This document shows, piece by piece, positions 15,573 to 24,864 of a DNA stretch of 55,624 nucleotides. Origin of the DNA: CAVVJA01 sp963801715. Lineage in GTDB: Bacteria > Actinomycetota > Actinomycetes > Mycobacteriales > Jatrophihabitantaceae. Position 1 is the stretch's first letter. Every line of letters starts with the position of its first letter. The translations under genes and the position numbers were made by a program. The stretch covers positions 1 to 55,624 of the forward strand of contig CAWDGB010000016.1 of assembly GCA_963801715.1 (NCBI GenBank). Reading direction: 5' to 3'. The notes beneath the pieces are model-generated. The model searched no databases. It was not told the origin of the DNA and worked only from the letters and a program-made list of their open reading frames with translations.

Positions 15573-18416
15573 TCACGATTTTGATTCGCGTTTTGCGGCC
15601 AGCACGTGTGCAGCGAGCTCGGTGCGTGATCTCAGCGCTAGCTTGCGGTAGATCCTCGTCAGATGGGCTTCAACTGTTTTCGGACTCATATAGATCTCTG
15701 CAGCGATCTGCCGGTTCGACTTGCCGGCCGCGACGAGCTCAGCGACTTGGGTCTCCGTCTCGGTGAGCGTGGCCGATCCGGATCGACTACGCCCGCCAGC
15801 ACGGCCGAACTCGGAATCAGCTTTTGCTGCCCACGTGTTCGCACCCATGGCTCCGAACACGTCGGCAGCTCGGCGCAACATGACTTGCGCATCCGGGCGC
15901 CGGCGTTGACGCCGCAGCAAAACACCAAGTGCAAGTAGAGTCCGTCCGCGCTCGAGCGGATCGGGAAGATGCTCGCATCTGCCGACGGCATCCCGTAGCG
16001 CCGCCTCGGATGCCTCAAGTTCACCGATCGCCGAGAGCAGCAGACCGGAACACCGCAGCGCCGTCACGCGTGGCCAGTCAGATCCGGCGAGCGCTGCTCG
16101 TTTCTCGAAGGTCCTAAGCCGCGATTCGGCCCGATTGAGGTCGCCCAGTGTTATCAATGCTTCGACGTGGTCAGCGTCCGCACGAATGACACCCGGATGC
16201 ACGTAGCCGAACTCATTCTCCAAACTCTCAACACGGTTGAAGTGCCTAACAGCCGATTCGCTGTCGCCGGCGCAGAGGGCGATGAATCCGAGCACCGCAA
16301 GCGCGCGCATCTGATGCCTACCCTCAGCGGTGCGGTCGGCGATCAACAGGCTCTCCGAGGCCAGCGCGCTAGCCCGTTCGAGGTCCCCAGCTCGCGCCGC
16401 CGCTAACGCGGCCGGGTAGGCCCACATAGGTCGGAGGGCAACTTTGCCGGAGCGCTGCTCATTGTCTTTTCCGAGCTGGGCGAGTTTACGTGCCTGCTCG
16501 ATCCGTCCGGCCCAGCATTCGAGTTCGCCGAGTTGGAAGAACGCGGGCATGAGCAGCCCGTCCAATTGACGGTCCCACCAGTCCGTATACGCCGCAGTCA
16601 GCAGCCTTCGCGACGCGTCGAAATCATCGATCCATTTCAACATGGCGGCGATCAGAACGTGGCGCGACGAGGAGGGCAGCCAGCGATCCTCCGAGTCCGG
16701 CAACAGGGCGAGCTTGCTGAGACGAGAGTTCAAGTCGACCGGCATGTCGGCGCGGATGACCGCTTGCAGCAAATAGACCGTCTCCGCATCGACGACGGCG
16801 TCGGGATCCTCGCTCGTCTCGACGAGCCGCATCGCGAGGGCGGCATCCTGACGCGACTCACGCACGTCACCGGCTTGCATGATGTCGAGCGCACGATCGC
16901 GATGCAGGGTCGCAGCCAGAACAGGCTCATAGGCTGCTTCGCTGATCGCCAGGTCGAGGACCGTTTTCGCGGCACCGAACGACTCCGTATCCGCGGCGAC
17001 CTTTGCCAGGCGGCGCAAAACGAGCGCGCGGTCCGAGCCCGGAGACAGGTCGTCGACCAATTGCCGCAGAGCCGCGGCTGCCTTTCCGCTGTCGCCCGCT
17101 TCCCAAAAATAGTCCGCGGCGGTGATCGACCGTCGCAACGTAGCAGCGCGGTCAGATGCTGGGGTCAGCTGCACCGCCCGCTCCGCGAGCGCGCCTGCCT
17201 CCTCTGGAGCGCCGCGGGCGTAGGCGGCGGCGGCACCTTTCTCCAGCTCGTCGGCAACGTACTGGTTCGGAAGGTCGTTCGCGGCGGACAGTTGCCGGGC
17301 GCGTTCCTCACCGTCGGTGGTGAGGGCCGCTAGTCTCCGGTGCAGCTGCTTGCGGCGGGCCCCATCGGCGGTCGAGTAGGCTGCGTTGGCCAAGAGCGGA
17401 TGGGTGAATTGCAGGTGGCCGCGGTCGCTTTCGAGCAGCCCGGCATCGATCGCGCGCTGCACACCGGCAAGAGCGATGTGGCCCAGTACCTCCTCAACGG
17501 TCGCCACCGTCGCGCTCGCGTATGCGGCCACTAGCAACAGCACATCACGCGTTGTGGCACTGACTGCCGCGATGCGGCGACCCATCAATTCTTCGAGCGT
17601 GTGCGGCAACGGCAACGGAACGCCCACCGGCACCAGCTTCGTTTGTTGCAGAACTACTCTGGCCAACTCGAGTGAGAAGAGCGGATTACCTGCCGCGGTG
17701 CGGTAGATCTGGCTCACCATGGGCCGCAGCAGGGCCGCTCCCATTCTTGCCTTGATCAACTGATCGATCTCGTCCTCGGTCAGCGGTCCAATGTCGAGAA
17801 AGGAGATGCGCCCGTACGGCAACGCGGCGCGCAACGCTTCAGCACCGAAGGTGTCGCGCTGGGTGGCTAGAACACCAATCGGATGATCGGCCAGGCGCCG
17901 CAACGCAAACCCAATGACCCGTGTCGATGACGGATCCAGCCACTGCAGATCATCGATCGCCAAGACGAGGGGGTCGCGGGCGGCGGCCAGGCCGAGCAGG
18001 CGCGAAGCCGCCAGGGCCACAGCCGTATTGTCAATCGCAGCGTCGTCGAGGTGCGCCCGGTGGGTTGCGGTCATCAGCGCACGTTTCTCCTCGCTGGGCA
18101 GCGTTTCCATATCTGTTCTCAGGGAGTCCAGCAGGTCGGACAATCCGGAATACGAGACTCGAGTGGCCAGGCCAGCAGGGCGGCAGGTAAGGATCCGGGC
18201 CAGGGAGCCAGCAGCCTGCCGCCCGTAGGTCCACAGCGCTGTCTTGCCGGCGCCGGGCGGACCGATCAGCACTAGTGCCCGCGCACCGTCGTCTATCGAG
18301 CTCGCCAAGTGCTCGAGCTCGTCCCGCTCGTGAAGCCGCCCGATTAGCGGCTCGGGCGCCGTTCGAGCATCCCTGCCCATCCGCCCCTCCGCCTGCGAAG
18401 CCGCGAGGTCAAGCAT
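15573..18416 (-). CDS. LAL-type regulator: AAA ATPase + LuxR HTH (paralogue 2)
   Basis: A 947-residue relative of the regulator at 11.7-14.7 kb with the same plan. Walker A is IGPPGAGKTALWTYGRQ (about residue 52) and Walker B LVLAIDDLQWLD (about 150). A helical repeat middle shares words with the paralogue (LKWIDDFDASRRLLT against LKWIDRFDEAREVLT; ELECWAGR in both). The C-terminus is LTETETQVAELVAAGKSNRQ then SPKTVEAHLTRIYRKLALRS. ATG 18416 is used; ATG 18380 (MGRDARTAPEP) is equally possible. It is transcribed toward the MBL gene, so the two regulators flank it convergently. The secreted-protein genes begin 105 bp away on the other side, divergent, with a shared promoter region. Confidence 0.92.
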   Translation of the reverse strand: MLDLAASQAEGRMGRDARTAPEPLIGRLHERDELEHLASSIDDGARALVLIGPPGAGKTALWTYGRQAAGSLARILTCRPAGLATRVSYSGLSDLLDSLRTDMETLPSEEKRALMTATHRAHLDDAAIDNTAVALAASRLLGLAAARDPLVLAIDDLQWLDPSSTRVIGFALRRLADHPIGVLATQRDTFGAEALRAALPYGRISFLDIGPLTEDEIDQLIKARMGAALLRPMVSQIYRTAAGNPLFSLELARVVLQQTKLVPVGVPLPLPHTLEELMGRRIAAVSATTRDVLLLVAAYASATVATVEEVLGHIALAGVQRAIDAGLLESDRGHLQFTHPLLANAAYSTADGARRKQLHRRLAALTTDGEERARQLSAANDLPNQYVADELEKGAAAAYARGAPEEAGALAERAVQLTPASDRAATLRRSITAADYFWEAGDSGKAAAALRQLVDDLSPGSDRALVLRRLAKVAADTESFGAAKTVLDLAISEAAYEPVLAATLHRDRALDIMQAGDVRESRQDAALAMRLVETSEDPDAVVDAETVYLLQAVIRADMPVDLNSRLSKLALLPDSEDRWLPSSSRHVLIAAMLKWIDDFDASRRLLTAAYTDWWDRQLDGLLMPAFFQLGELECWAGRIEQARKLAQLGKDNEQRSGKVALRPMWAYPAALAAARAGDLERASALASESLLIADRTAEGRHQMRALAVLGFIALCAGDSESAVRHFNRVESLENEFGYVHPGVIRADADHVEALITLGDLNRAESRLRTFEKRAALAGSDWPRVTALRCSGLLLSAIGELEASEAALRDAVGRCEHLPDPLERGRTLLALGVLLRRQRRRPDAQVMLRRAADVFGAMGANTWAAKADSEFGRAGGRSRSGSATLTETETQVAELVAAGKSNRQIAAEIYMSPKTVEAHLTRIYRKLALRSRTELAAHVLAAKRESKS

Positions 18417-18520
18417 GGCGCACGCGCCCGCACGCGCATAGGGATTTCCCCGATGCCCGTACCGCGGCGGTTCCTTAGTTTCGACTTACTGCGTCGGCAA
18501 GGAACTCGAGGAGGTCGAGA

Positions 18521-18988
18521 ATGCGTCGGACAATCAGAAATTCGGTGGCAATTGGTGCAGTTGTCGCAACTGCCGGCATTGGTGCAGCCTGGTCTGCGAC
18601 ACCCGCCTCCTCATTGGCCGGTAATGTGCTGCGGTTCAGCTCGGTCGTAACGGATTACACATCGATACCCCAGCGTGGACCGAACGATCCGCAGCAGCCC
18701 GGCGATGAGGCGGTATTCATGGCGCAGCTCAGCAGTGGCGGCAAGATTGTCGGCTCTGCGCCGCATCGATGCACCGCGGTCACCGCCGACTACTCGCTTT
18801 GTGAGGCAGTGGCGATCCTGCCCGGCGGCCAAGTCTCGTTCCAGACGACGATTGGTGGACAGAATTCGGGTTCGATCGTGACCGTGCCGATCACCGGGGG
18901 CACCGGCATCTACCGAGATGCGCACGGGGTGTTGACCATCCGCACCGACGCCAACGGCAATCAGACCTGGATTCTCGATTTCGATTGA
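18521..18988 (+). CDS. Secreted AOC-like barrel protein
   Basis: A 155-residue exported protein. The amino end is a signal peptide (MRRTIRNS, then VAIGAVVATAGIGAAWSATP, with cleavage likely after SATPASS or nearby). The mature part is β-strand-rich and follows the allene-oxide-cyclase-like/dirigent-like barrel pattern of actinobacteria: FMAQLSSGGKIVG, then CTAVTADYSLCEAVAILPGG, then ITGGTGIYRDAHGVLTIR, the typical 'GTGxYxxAxG' turn. Two cysteines could form a disulphide. GAGGAGGTCGAGA precedes the ATG. The gene diverges from LAL paralogue 2, which may control it. Bacterial members have no proven enzymatic role; binding of small hydrophobic ligands is often proposed. Confidence 0.8.
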   Translation: MRRTIRNSVAIGAVVATAGIGAAWSATPASSLAGNVLRFSSVVTDYTSIPQRGPNDPQQPGDEAVFMAQLSSGGKIVGSAPHRCTAVTADYSLCEAVAILPGGQVSFQTTIGGQNSGSIVTVPITGGTGIYRDAHGVLTIRTDANGNQTWILDFD

Positions 18989-19229
18989 TCGCCCAAGTAT
19001 TCGAGGCAAAGACATGTACTGCTCGGCCACATTGTGCTTACCGTCGGGCGAGGGAGTCGTCGCCAGCGAGGAATAGTGAGAGCACGCCACGCCCAGCGAA
19101 GATCGGATTTGAACTCGAGTTGCTCGGCGTCGCACACGGACTAGGGCAGGCCCACACATCTATTTGGTCGACAAGCTGAAGAGGGCACGGATTCACGGCT
19201 AAAAGCCCACCAAGAACCGGGGAGACGCA

Positions 19230-19850
19230 ATGAGGTTCAAACTCGCGACGTGCATTGGGTTCGGAGCGTTGCTAGTCGCGGCGAGTGCAATGCCCGCGAA
19301 TGCTGCAACGAACACTGGTGGAGGACAGTCCTCCGACCCGCGTCGTATCAGTCGCGGGGATGCCGAGGCTGTGTTTCAGGCCGCCGGGACTGGCGGCCAA
19401 ATGCTCATACTGCACACCAAGGTTTCGCCGGGCGCGCCCAATCCTGATCCTCTCCGAGCCTCGATCCGCCCGATTGTGGGCTCACAGTGGGACGGCGCGC
19501 ACTTCTGTCAGGAAGACTGGCATGTGATCCTGCAGGGTGACGTCGAGGGCGGCGACAAGTCCTTTACAAAACAGGACGCTCAACAAATCATGGACGGTAT
19601 CCAAATCGTCCTTACCTTGGATGGCAAATCGCTACAGACCACTCGGACAGCGATCAAGCGCTTTACCAATCCGGAAGCTCGCGGGTTCCAGGAAGCCTGG
19701 TGGTTCGCGGAGGGCCGGCTAATGGCACCAACCGATCTCGGCGTCGGCAGTCATCAGCTGGATCTCACGGAAAGTGATCCATCAGGTCAAGTAGATCAAC
19801 ACGGAATCACGTTCTATATCGACGCAGCAGGCACCGGGGCATGCGTCTAG
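19230..19850 (+). CDS. Secreted protein of unknown function
   Basis: A 206-residue protein with a clear signal peptide (MRFKLATCIGFGALLVAASA, then MPANA before a cleavage site ANA-AT). ACCGGGGAGACGCA precedes the ATG. The mature protein is acidic, with Trp-containing segments (SQWDGAHFCQEDWHVILQGD, AWWFAEGR), an Asp/Ser stretch LTESDPSGQVDQHG and two cysteines (FCQEDW and the penultimate GACV). I recognise no family. It lies between two other exported-protein genes in the same orientation, 241 bp and 205 bp apart, which suggests a shared surface or extracellular role, not necessarily one transcript. Confidence 0.8.
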   Translation: MRFKLATCIGFGALLVAASAMPANAATNTGGGQSSDPRRISRGDAEAVFQAAGTGGQMLILHTKVSPGAPNPDPLRASIRPIVGSQWDGAHFCQEDWHVILQGDVEGGDKSFTKQDAQQIMDGIQIVLTLDGKSLQTTRTAIKRFTNPEARGFQEAWWFAEGRLMAPTDLGVGSHQLDLTESDPSGQVDQHGITFYIDAAGTGACV

Positions 19851-20055
19851 CCCGACGGCTGTCGTCGATGGTGGTGGGACCCTTGCGGATGTGGTCCGCT
19901 GGTCACGACGCTGGTGGCACCGTCGTAACAATCAGCGGCATCAGTTTGACCGGCGCGACGGGGGCTGGGGTTCGGGTCGGCCGCGGCGACGGAGATGACC
20001 TGCACCGACACTTCATGGACCGCGACCCTCCCCGCCCGGCACCGGCGCGGTCGAC

Positions 20056-21351
20056 GTGACGGTGGCAACACCGGCCGGCACGTCAGCGACCGGCATCGCC
20101 GACCCCTGCATCCAGGAACGAGGATCGGGTCGCCGACTCGACGAGGCGGAAACGCTCAACCGGCTCGCGAGGATCGTCCTCGCCGTCGTTCCCGCACTGA
20201 CGATTGCGTTGACTGCGGTGGGCAGCGCCACCGGCGGGCTGGCCCGCTTGTTTCGCGACGAGGCTGGCGCCGCCCGGGCTTCGATCGCGCTGATCTTTCT
20301 CTCGTTCGCGTTAGCGGCGCTAGCGAGTCGAGCAGGCAGGCGACCCCAAGCGGCCGGTTCGGTGACCCCTCACCGTCTACGGCTACGGGCGACCATGCTG
20401 CTGGTCAGCATCGCCGTGTTCGTCTTCGGCGCGGCCTGGGCGTTCGAGGCGCAGATTACGGTAATGGGGACGGGCGAGGCGCCCATGGTCACTGGAGCTC
20501 TGACCCCGAACGCATCGGGGGCGACCCTGAAAGCGCGGGTTCAGGCCAGCGGTGTCAAGTGGGACAAGCGAATCGTCGTCTTCGCGTTCGAGTCGGCGAA
20601 CGACGAGGGCAGCGTCAGCGGCAGAGGGCCGGCGCTTTATTATTCGAAAAGTGGCCCCGACGCCAACGGTCGCGTTGACATGGACGTCGTCGTGAATGTG
20701 CCGAACTCGAATGTGCCCGGCTATCCGTACATCGCGGTCACCGCCGTGCTCGGCGAGGATCAGCGTGATTGCAACGGCGTAGTGGTCGAGCACCCGCATG
20801 AGCCGCAGCGGGCGACCGAGACCGCCTGCCTCACGTTGCAGCGGCCGGGTGTTGCAGCCGTGAGATCCGGATCGGCCGCTCCCTCAGGATCGGCCACTCC
20901 CTCAGGGTCGGCCTCACCCTCAGGATCGACCGCGCCGCGCTCCGGATCAGCCCCGCCGTCCGCAACGTCGTCGCCGCCGGCCGGGGCGCTGTCAGCACCG
21001 CACTCAGTCTTCGTGCCCGGCGCACAAGCCTGGTCTGATACCAGTTCTGACCTCGCACGTGGACAACGGTTCATCGTGACGGCCACCGGTTCGGTCCAAT
21101 ACTTGTCGGACCACTCGACCGGCCCGCAGGGCGAGACGGATACGAACTCGCCGTTGTGCGTCCTGGGCGGCGGAACTCGTCACGCAGGCTTGATCGGATT
21201 GATCGCCGGAACCGGAGAGCCGTTCTACGTCGGGCCGCATTACGAAGGCGTCGCCGGTCAAGCCGGCGAACTCTATCTCGGCATCAACGACACCACCATC
21301 GACGACAACAGCGGCGGGTTCACGGCAACGATTCAAGTACAACAGGTGTGA
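20056..21351 (+). CDS. Membrane-anchored protein with LecA-like C-terminal domain
   Basis: A 431-residue protein starting GTG 20056 (weak ribosome site). Two or three hydrophobic segments (IVLAVVPALTIALTAVGSA, SIALIFLSFALAALAS, MLLVSIAVFVFGAAWAF) anchor the first 130 residues. An extracellular β-rich segment follows, then a Ser/Gly/Pro linker built from PSGSA repeats (about 275-315). The C-terminal 115 residues resemble the PA-IL/LecA-like galactose-binding lectin fold: RFIVTATGSVQYLSD, then GLIGLIAGTGEPFYVG, and ELYLGINDTTIDDNSGGFTA, where the Asn/Asp cluster is the usual calcium/sugar site. I infer a surface protein that displays a carbohydrate-binding head on a flexible stalk. Confidence 0.8.
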   Translation: MTVATPAGTSATGIADPCIQERGSGRRLDEAETLNRLARIVLAVVPALTIALTAVGSATGGLARLFRDEAGAARASIALIFLSFALAALASRAGRRPQAAGSVTPHRLRLRATMLLVSIAVFVFGAAWAFEAQITVMGTGEAPMVTGALTPNASGATLKARVQASGVKWDKRIVVFAFESANDEGSVSGRGPALYYSKSGPDANGRVDMDVVVNVPNSNVPGYPYIAVTAVLGEDQRDCNGVVVEHPHEPQRATETACLTLQRPGVAAVRSGSAAPSGSATPSGSASPSGSTAPRSGSAPPSATSSPPAGALSAPHSVFVPGAQAWSDTSSDLARGQRFIVTATGSVQYLSDHSTGPQGETDTNSPLCVLGGGTRHAGLIGLIAGTGEPFYVGPHYEGVAGQAGELYLGINDTTIDDNSGGFTATIQVQQV

Positions 21352-21574
21352 CGGCGCGTTGAGCCCGCGCCTCGCTGACCCGCCTGACGTCACGAGCCTG
21401 GTCGCCGCCAGCCACGGCGTTGTGATCCAACCGGCTGGCGTCGGCCCCCAGTAGGAGACTCTGCCCCCCACGATATTTGAGATACGAACCCGAACCGGTC
21501 GATGAGACTTCGGCCCGGCTGCGGCACCTGGGCATCGCCGCGAACAGCTGATGACCGGGACGTCGAGTCAGGTC

Positions 21575-22025
21575 AGCAGATGCGCGATCTTCTCGAATGC
21601 GTCTGGCAGGCCGCGCTGGACACCGCGCAGCAACGGTTCCGCTCAGCAGACCTGGATCGCCGCACTGACGGTAATCGTCGACCGTGACGGCGGCGACCTG
21701 CCCCCGCAGCCACCGCCTCGGCGCGACCCGCTTCGAACACGTGGTGCGCCGGGTGATCATCAAGTACGGCGGGCAGAAACCCTGCCTGCGCATCCTCAAC
21801 AAAACTCTTCGCCGCGCTCACCGACCCGGCCGGGGTGGCCGGCGCACCGAGCCGGCGCGCTGGAACGTGTCCAGCTGCTGCTCGAGGATTGGGCCCACGC
21901 CCACCACCGCTTGGCCGAGACTGAGGCACGGAGGATCGGCGTACTCGACGAACTCGGCCTGACTCGACTGGTCGCCGCCGCCAAATACGACCGGTTCGGC
22001 ACCGGCGCGACGGTGACCGCGTACC
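21575..22025 (+). pseudogene. IS110-family transposase remnant
   Basis: Pieces of an IS110/IS116-type transposase are found in order but in different frames: QQMRDLLECVWQAALDTA then IAALTVIVDRDGGDL, then GGQKPCLRI, then GALERVQLLLEDWAHAHHRL and RRIGVLDELGLTRLV. At least three frame changes are needed within 450 bases, and both the N-terminal DEDD region and the C-terminal Ser-containing domain are missing. It is a dead insertion-sequence fragment. Confidence 0.75.
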
Positions 22026-22309
22026 TGGACTCCTCGTGCGGTCGGGGTACGAGGAGCTGCCCGGCGAGCAGGCGGAACGCGATCGCTTCCGCACTCGGGC
22101 ACACGGACGTGCACTCGACCGCACGGATGCCATGGCAGCGGGGCTCGACGGTCGACGACTGACGTTGATGGGTGAGGCCTTTCCCCACCCGTTCCGCCAC
22201 ACTGCGCGACCAACTCGAGCAGTTGCGTCAGCCGGCAAGCTGCCATGATGCTCTAGGCGAGTTCTCCCGGCACGGACTGAGTTCTCGACACGACCGAAAC
22301 GAGGTGCCC

Positions 22310-23065
22310 ATGGAAGACTTGGCGGGTCACAAGGTCTTGATCACCGGCGCTAATCGCGGTCTGGGCGCTGCCTTTGTCGAGGCGGCGCTGGTCCGCCGGG
22401 CGGACACCGTGTTTGCCGCGGCGCGTAACCCGGCGTCACTTCCGCAGTTCTCCAATCCCGCGCGGGTGATCCCGGTGCGTCTGGATGTCAGTGACCAGGA
22501 AGCGGTGGTTGCCGCGGCGAAGGAGGCAGCGGACGTTGATCTGCTGATCTCGAACGCCGGTCTCCCCTGCTATGGGCCCGTCTTTGGGGACAAGGATGAG
22601 GAGACGTTCCGAGCGGCGCTTGACGTCAATCTGTTCGGTCCGCTGCGGCTGGTCCGAGCCTTTGCCGGGACTCTCGCCCGGCCGGGGACCGGTGTCATAT
22701 TCGTGCTTTCCGCCGCGGCGGTGGCCCTATCACGTAGCGCGCCGATGTACAGCGCTAGCAAGGCCGCCTGCCTCATGCTGGCTCTTGCCGTGCGCGAAGA
22801 GCTCCGCGACGAGGGGACGACGGTGACGACGGTCCTTCCCGGCTTCATGGACACGGCCATGGCCGCCGGCTTTGACCTTCCCAAGGCCAGCCCGATGCAG
22901 GTTGCCGAGCGGTCACTTGACGGCTGGTTAGCCGGCCAGAACACGGTGTGGCCGGACCGCTTCGCCGAAGTTGTGCGCGACGCGATCGGTGAGAAGTACC
23001 GGCGGCTACTGGATGAACCACGAGCGACCAGGAACGAGATGCAGGCCGCATTTCTCGGCACGTAG
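22310..23065 (+). CDS. Short-chain dehydrogenase/reductase
   Basis: A complete 251-residue SDR. The nucleotide-binding motif is ITGANRGLG (TGxxxGxG). NNAG is replaced by the accepted ISNAG in LLISNAGLP. The catalytic Ser is in FVLSAAAVAL and the YxxxK in MYSASKAA. It oxidises or reduces an unidentified hydroxyl/keto substrate with NAD(P). The ATG at 22310 is preceded by GAGGTGCCC and is preferred over further-upstream in-frame starts that lie in the IS110 debris. The length is usual for the family. No neighbour indicates a pathway; it is the last gene before repeat copy 2. Confidence 0.9.
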   Translation: MEDLAGHKVLITGANRGLGAAFVEAALVRRADTVFAAARNPASLPQFSNPARVIPVRLDVSDQEAVVAAAKEAADVDLLISNAGLPCYGPVFGDKDEETFRAALDVNLFGPLRLVRAFAGTLARPGTGVIFVLSAAAVALSRSAPMYSASKAACLMLALAVREELRDEGTTVTTVLPGFMDTAMAAGFDLPKASPMQVAERSLDGWLAGQNTVWPDRFAEVVRDAIGEKYRRLLDEPRATRNEMQAAFLGT

Positions 23066-23437
23066 CGAACGGCCTAACGCACCTCGACGTGACCTGATAA
23101 CGCATTTCCCGATTGCCTAATTCGTTGGCTGGCACCCGTCGCGGCTCGGCCGCGCTCGTCGCTGATTGCTGCCAAGAGCGGGCGATTCTCGATAGCCCGC
23201 CCGCCGACCGAGGAACGTCTGACACTAAAGGCGATAGTCATCTCATAGCTAGATACGTACATGGACCAGATGCGTACATTAAATGGCACCGAATCAGACT
23301 GTAGGCCGGCCAACTCCATCCCGCGGATGTCCCGCGAACTCGCGATCACAGCGGCGACAGAACCTCTGGAGGACTGATTCGGTGCCTCTTTTGTCCCATA
23401 AGTATTGATATTCCGGCCGCCTAGCTGCAATGGACGT

Positions 23438-23470
23438 GAAAGGCGACGGTCAGGCAAACCGTCGCCTTTC
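23438..23470 (-). terminator. Perfect 13-bp hairpin beside tRNA-Tyr fragment, copy 2
   Basis: GAAAGGCGACGGT and its exact complement ACCGTCGCCTTTC enclose a 7-base loop (CAGGCAA). The hairpin is 57 bases beyond the tRNA-Tyr fragment's 3' end, reading on the minus strand. A/T runs at the stem base make it a plausible bidirectional intrinsic terminator, once serving the tRNA. It recurs at copy 4. Confidence 0.7.
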
Positions 23471-23526
23471 GGATGCTTCGCTCAACCGTATCGATCGAGT
23501 TTCGCCTTATATAGTTGTTCTTTCTC

Positions 23527-23584
23527 GGTGGCGGGTGTTGGGTTCGAACTACCGTAGGCTGAGCCGACGGTTTTACAGACCGCC
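23527..23584 (-). pseudogene. tRNA-Tyr 3' fragment, copy 2
   Basis: Anticodon arm with GTA, class II variable arm, T loop TTCGAAC and acceptor strand ACCCGCC are recognisable, but the 5' half is missing. The T stem no longer pairs (GGTAG against CCAAC), and the CCA is replaced by CCG. Non-functional; more diverged than copy 1. Confidence 0.8.
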
Positions 23585-23975
23585 GGGTCGCGAATGCCGG
23601 AGGGCCCTTATTCATTGGGCTAGACGCCTGTGGCGTGATCTTGAAACTCGTCCCGATCCCGCGTATATCCCGCGACCTAGGAAATAACTACCGCCGGCCG
23701 GCAGCAAATAGTTGTCCGGCAGCAAATAGTTGTTGGGAGCTGTGCAGGACGCCACTGATCCACCTCCGTCTATGCAGGATGCGCGGGTCGAGTCCGCGCG
23801 GACCGCAACGTGTCGGTCACGGGACGCGCTAGTGCCAGGTCGTACAGTCCATCGGTGGGTGGCGCAGCGCGTCGACGCATCGCGCCCGGTAATATCGTGG
23901 CATTGAGCCGGTAACGCCGAATAGGCGCGCTCCGCGGCGAGATCACGCGACGTCTTGGCGTGCTGATATGTGCGT

Positions 23976-24506
23976 TTAGGTGTGTGCGCCGATCTTCCGT
24001 ACGTCGAGCTGGTCCCGACCTGCATAGGACCTCGCACCGTGTCGCGGCTTCAGAATCGGTGCTGGCGGCCCGTCCGGGCCGACTCGTTTCTGGAAGACGG
24101 CCTCGATCTCAAGATCGATCGGGACCTTGTCGCTGACCACGGCGCCGCCCCCGGTCCAGCGGTCGATGCCGAAGTCGCCGCGGTTGATCCGCGTGGTCGC
24201 GGAGAAGCCGGCGCGTTGGCCGCCGTGCCGATCCACGCCGAACCCGATCACCGCGACCGCGAGTGGCACCGGCCGGGTCACGCCGCGCAGCGTCAGTTCA
24301 CCGTCGACGACCCAGCCGCGTCGGCGTGGCGGACGCCGGTGGAGCAGTAGCTCGCCGTCGGGTACTTGTCTACCTCGAGGAATTCGGGATCGGAGGTGGT
24401 TGTCCAGCTTCTCGGTGCCGGGGTCGACCGACGCGATGTCGACTCCGCGCCTTGTACCCGGCCGATCAGATACGCAGGCTAGAGGTGAGGCGGCCGACAA
24501 TCCCAT
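23976..24506 (-). pseudogene. YceI-family protein, scrambled and N-truncated
   Basis: The frame contains YceI (lipocalin-like polyisoprenoid-binding) sequence: VDIASVDPGTEKLDNHLRS, then WVVDGELTLRGVTRPVPLAV, AGFSATTRINRGDFGIDRW and VVSDKVPIDLEIEAVFQ. Between the first two segments about 27 residues are nonsense (RIPRGRQV…), while the next frame reads EFLEVDKYPTASYCSTGVRH, the family's expected 'DFF…YPTasf.ST.v'. Two opposite one-base shifts near 24385 and 24320 therefore scramble the middle but keep the frame open. The first third of the family, including any signal peptide, is missing. It overlaps the outer edge of repeat copy 2. Non-functional unless the shifts are sequencing errors. Confidence 0.7.
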
Positions 24507-24864
24507 TCCGCTATCGCGACAAAGGCATCATAGTCATCGGTTGTCGCTCCGCGGTGGTACAGCTCCGCCACCACGTGCGCATGCGGGTACGGCCGCCTGG
24601 CTCGCTGGCTACACCTGATCACCCTTCTTGGAGGCCGCAACAGAGTCGCCGCGCTGATCAACCTGTCCTCGCGCTAAATCTCGTGGCACCGAGGCAGCGG
24701 CGGAACCATCGGCGATGACATGACCGGGCCGGCCCGCGTCCCATCGCTACCGTTACAGGCATGGCGGCCTGGGCCGTTCAGGGCGTACCTCGGTCGTGAT
24801 CTTGGACTTGTAGCCCTGGGGCGCGATTAGTCCAAGATCATCGCCGGTTGAACCCCAACCGCGT
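24507..24864. other. Gene-free stretch
   Basis: A short minus-strand run (VVAELYHRGATTDDYDAFVA) has protein-like composition but no start with a ribosome site and no recognisable family. Nothing else is supported before the membrane operon that ends at 24865. Confidence 0.35.

Larger units (their letters stand above)
23310..23970 (-). repeat. tRNA-Tyr-centred repeat, copy 2 (probable att site)
   Basis: Left flank (23310-23526) matches copy 4: iteron pair CATCCCGCGGATGTCCCGCG (23317), then a TTTGTCCCATAA-type segment, the 13-bp hairpin and CGTATCGATCGAGTTTC. The right flank (23585-23880) matches copy 3: iteron pair GATCCCGCGTATATCCCGCG (23655), two copies of CAGCAAATAGTTGT, then GTGCAGGA-GCCACTG and a segment ending GTGGCGCAGCGCGTCGACGC. 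The flanks combine features of two other copies, as expected at a junction between two different integrated elements. Confidence 0.8.

Noticed and set aside
16533..17333. 266-codon plus-strand frame
   Set aside because: Lies fully antisense within LAL paralogue 2 and has no independent support.
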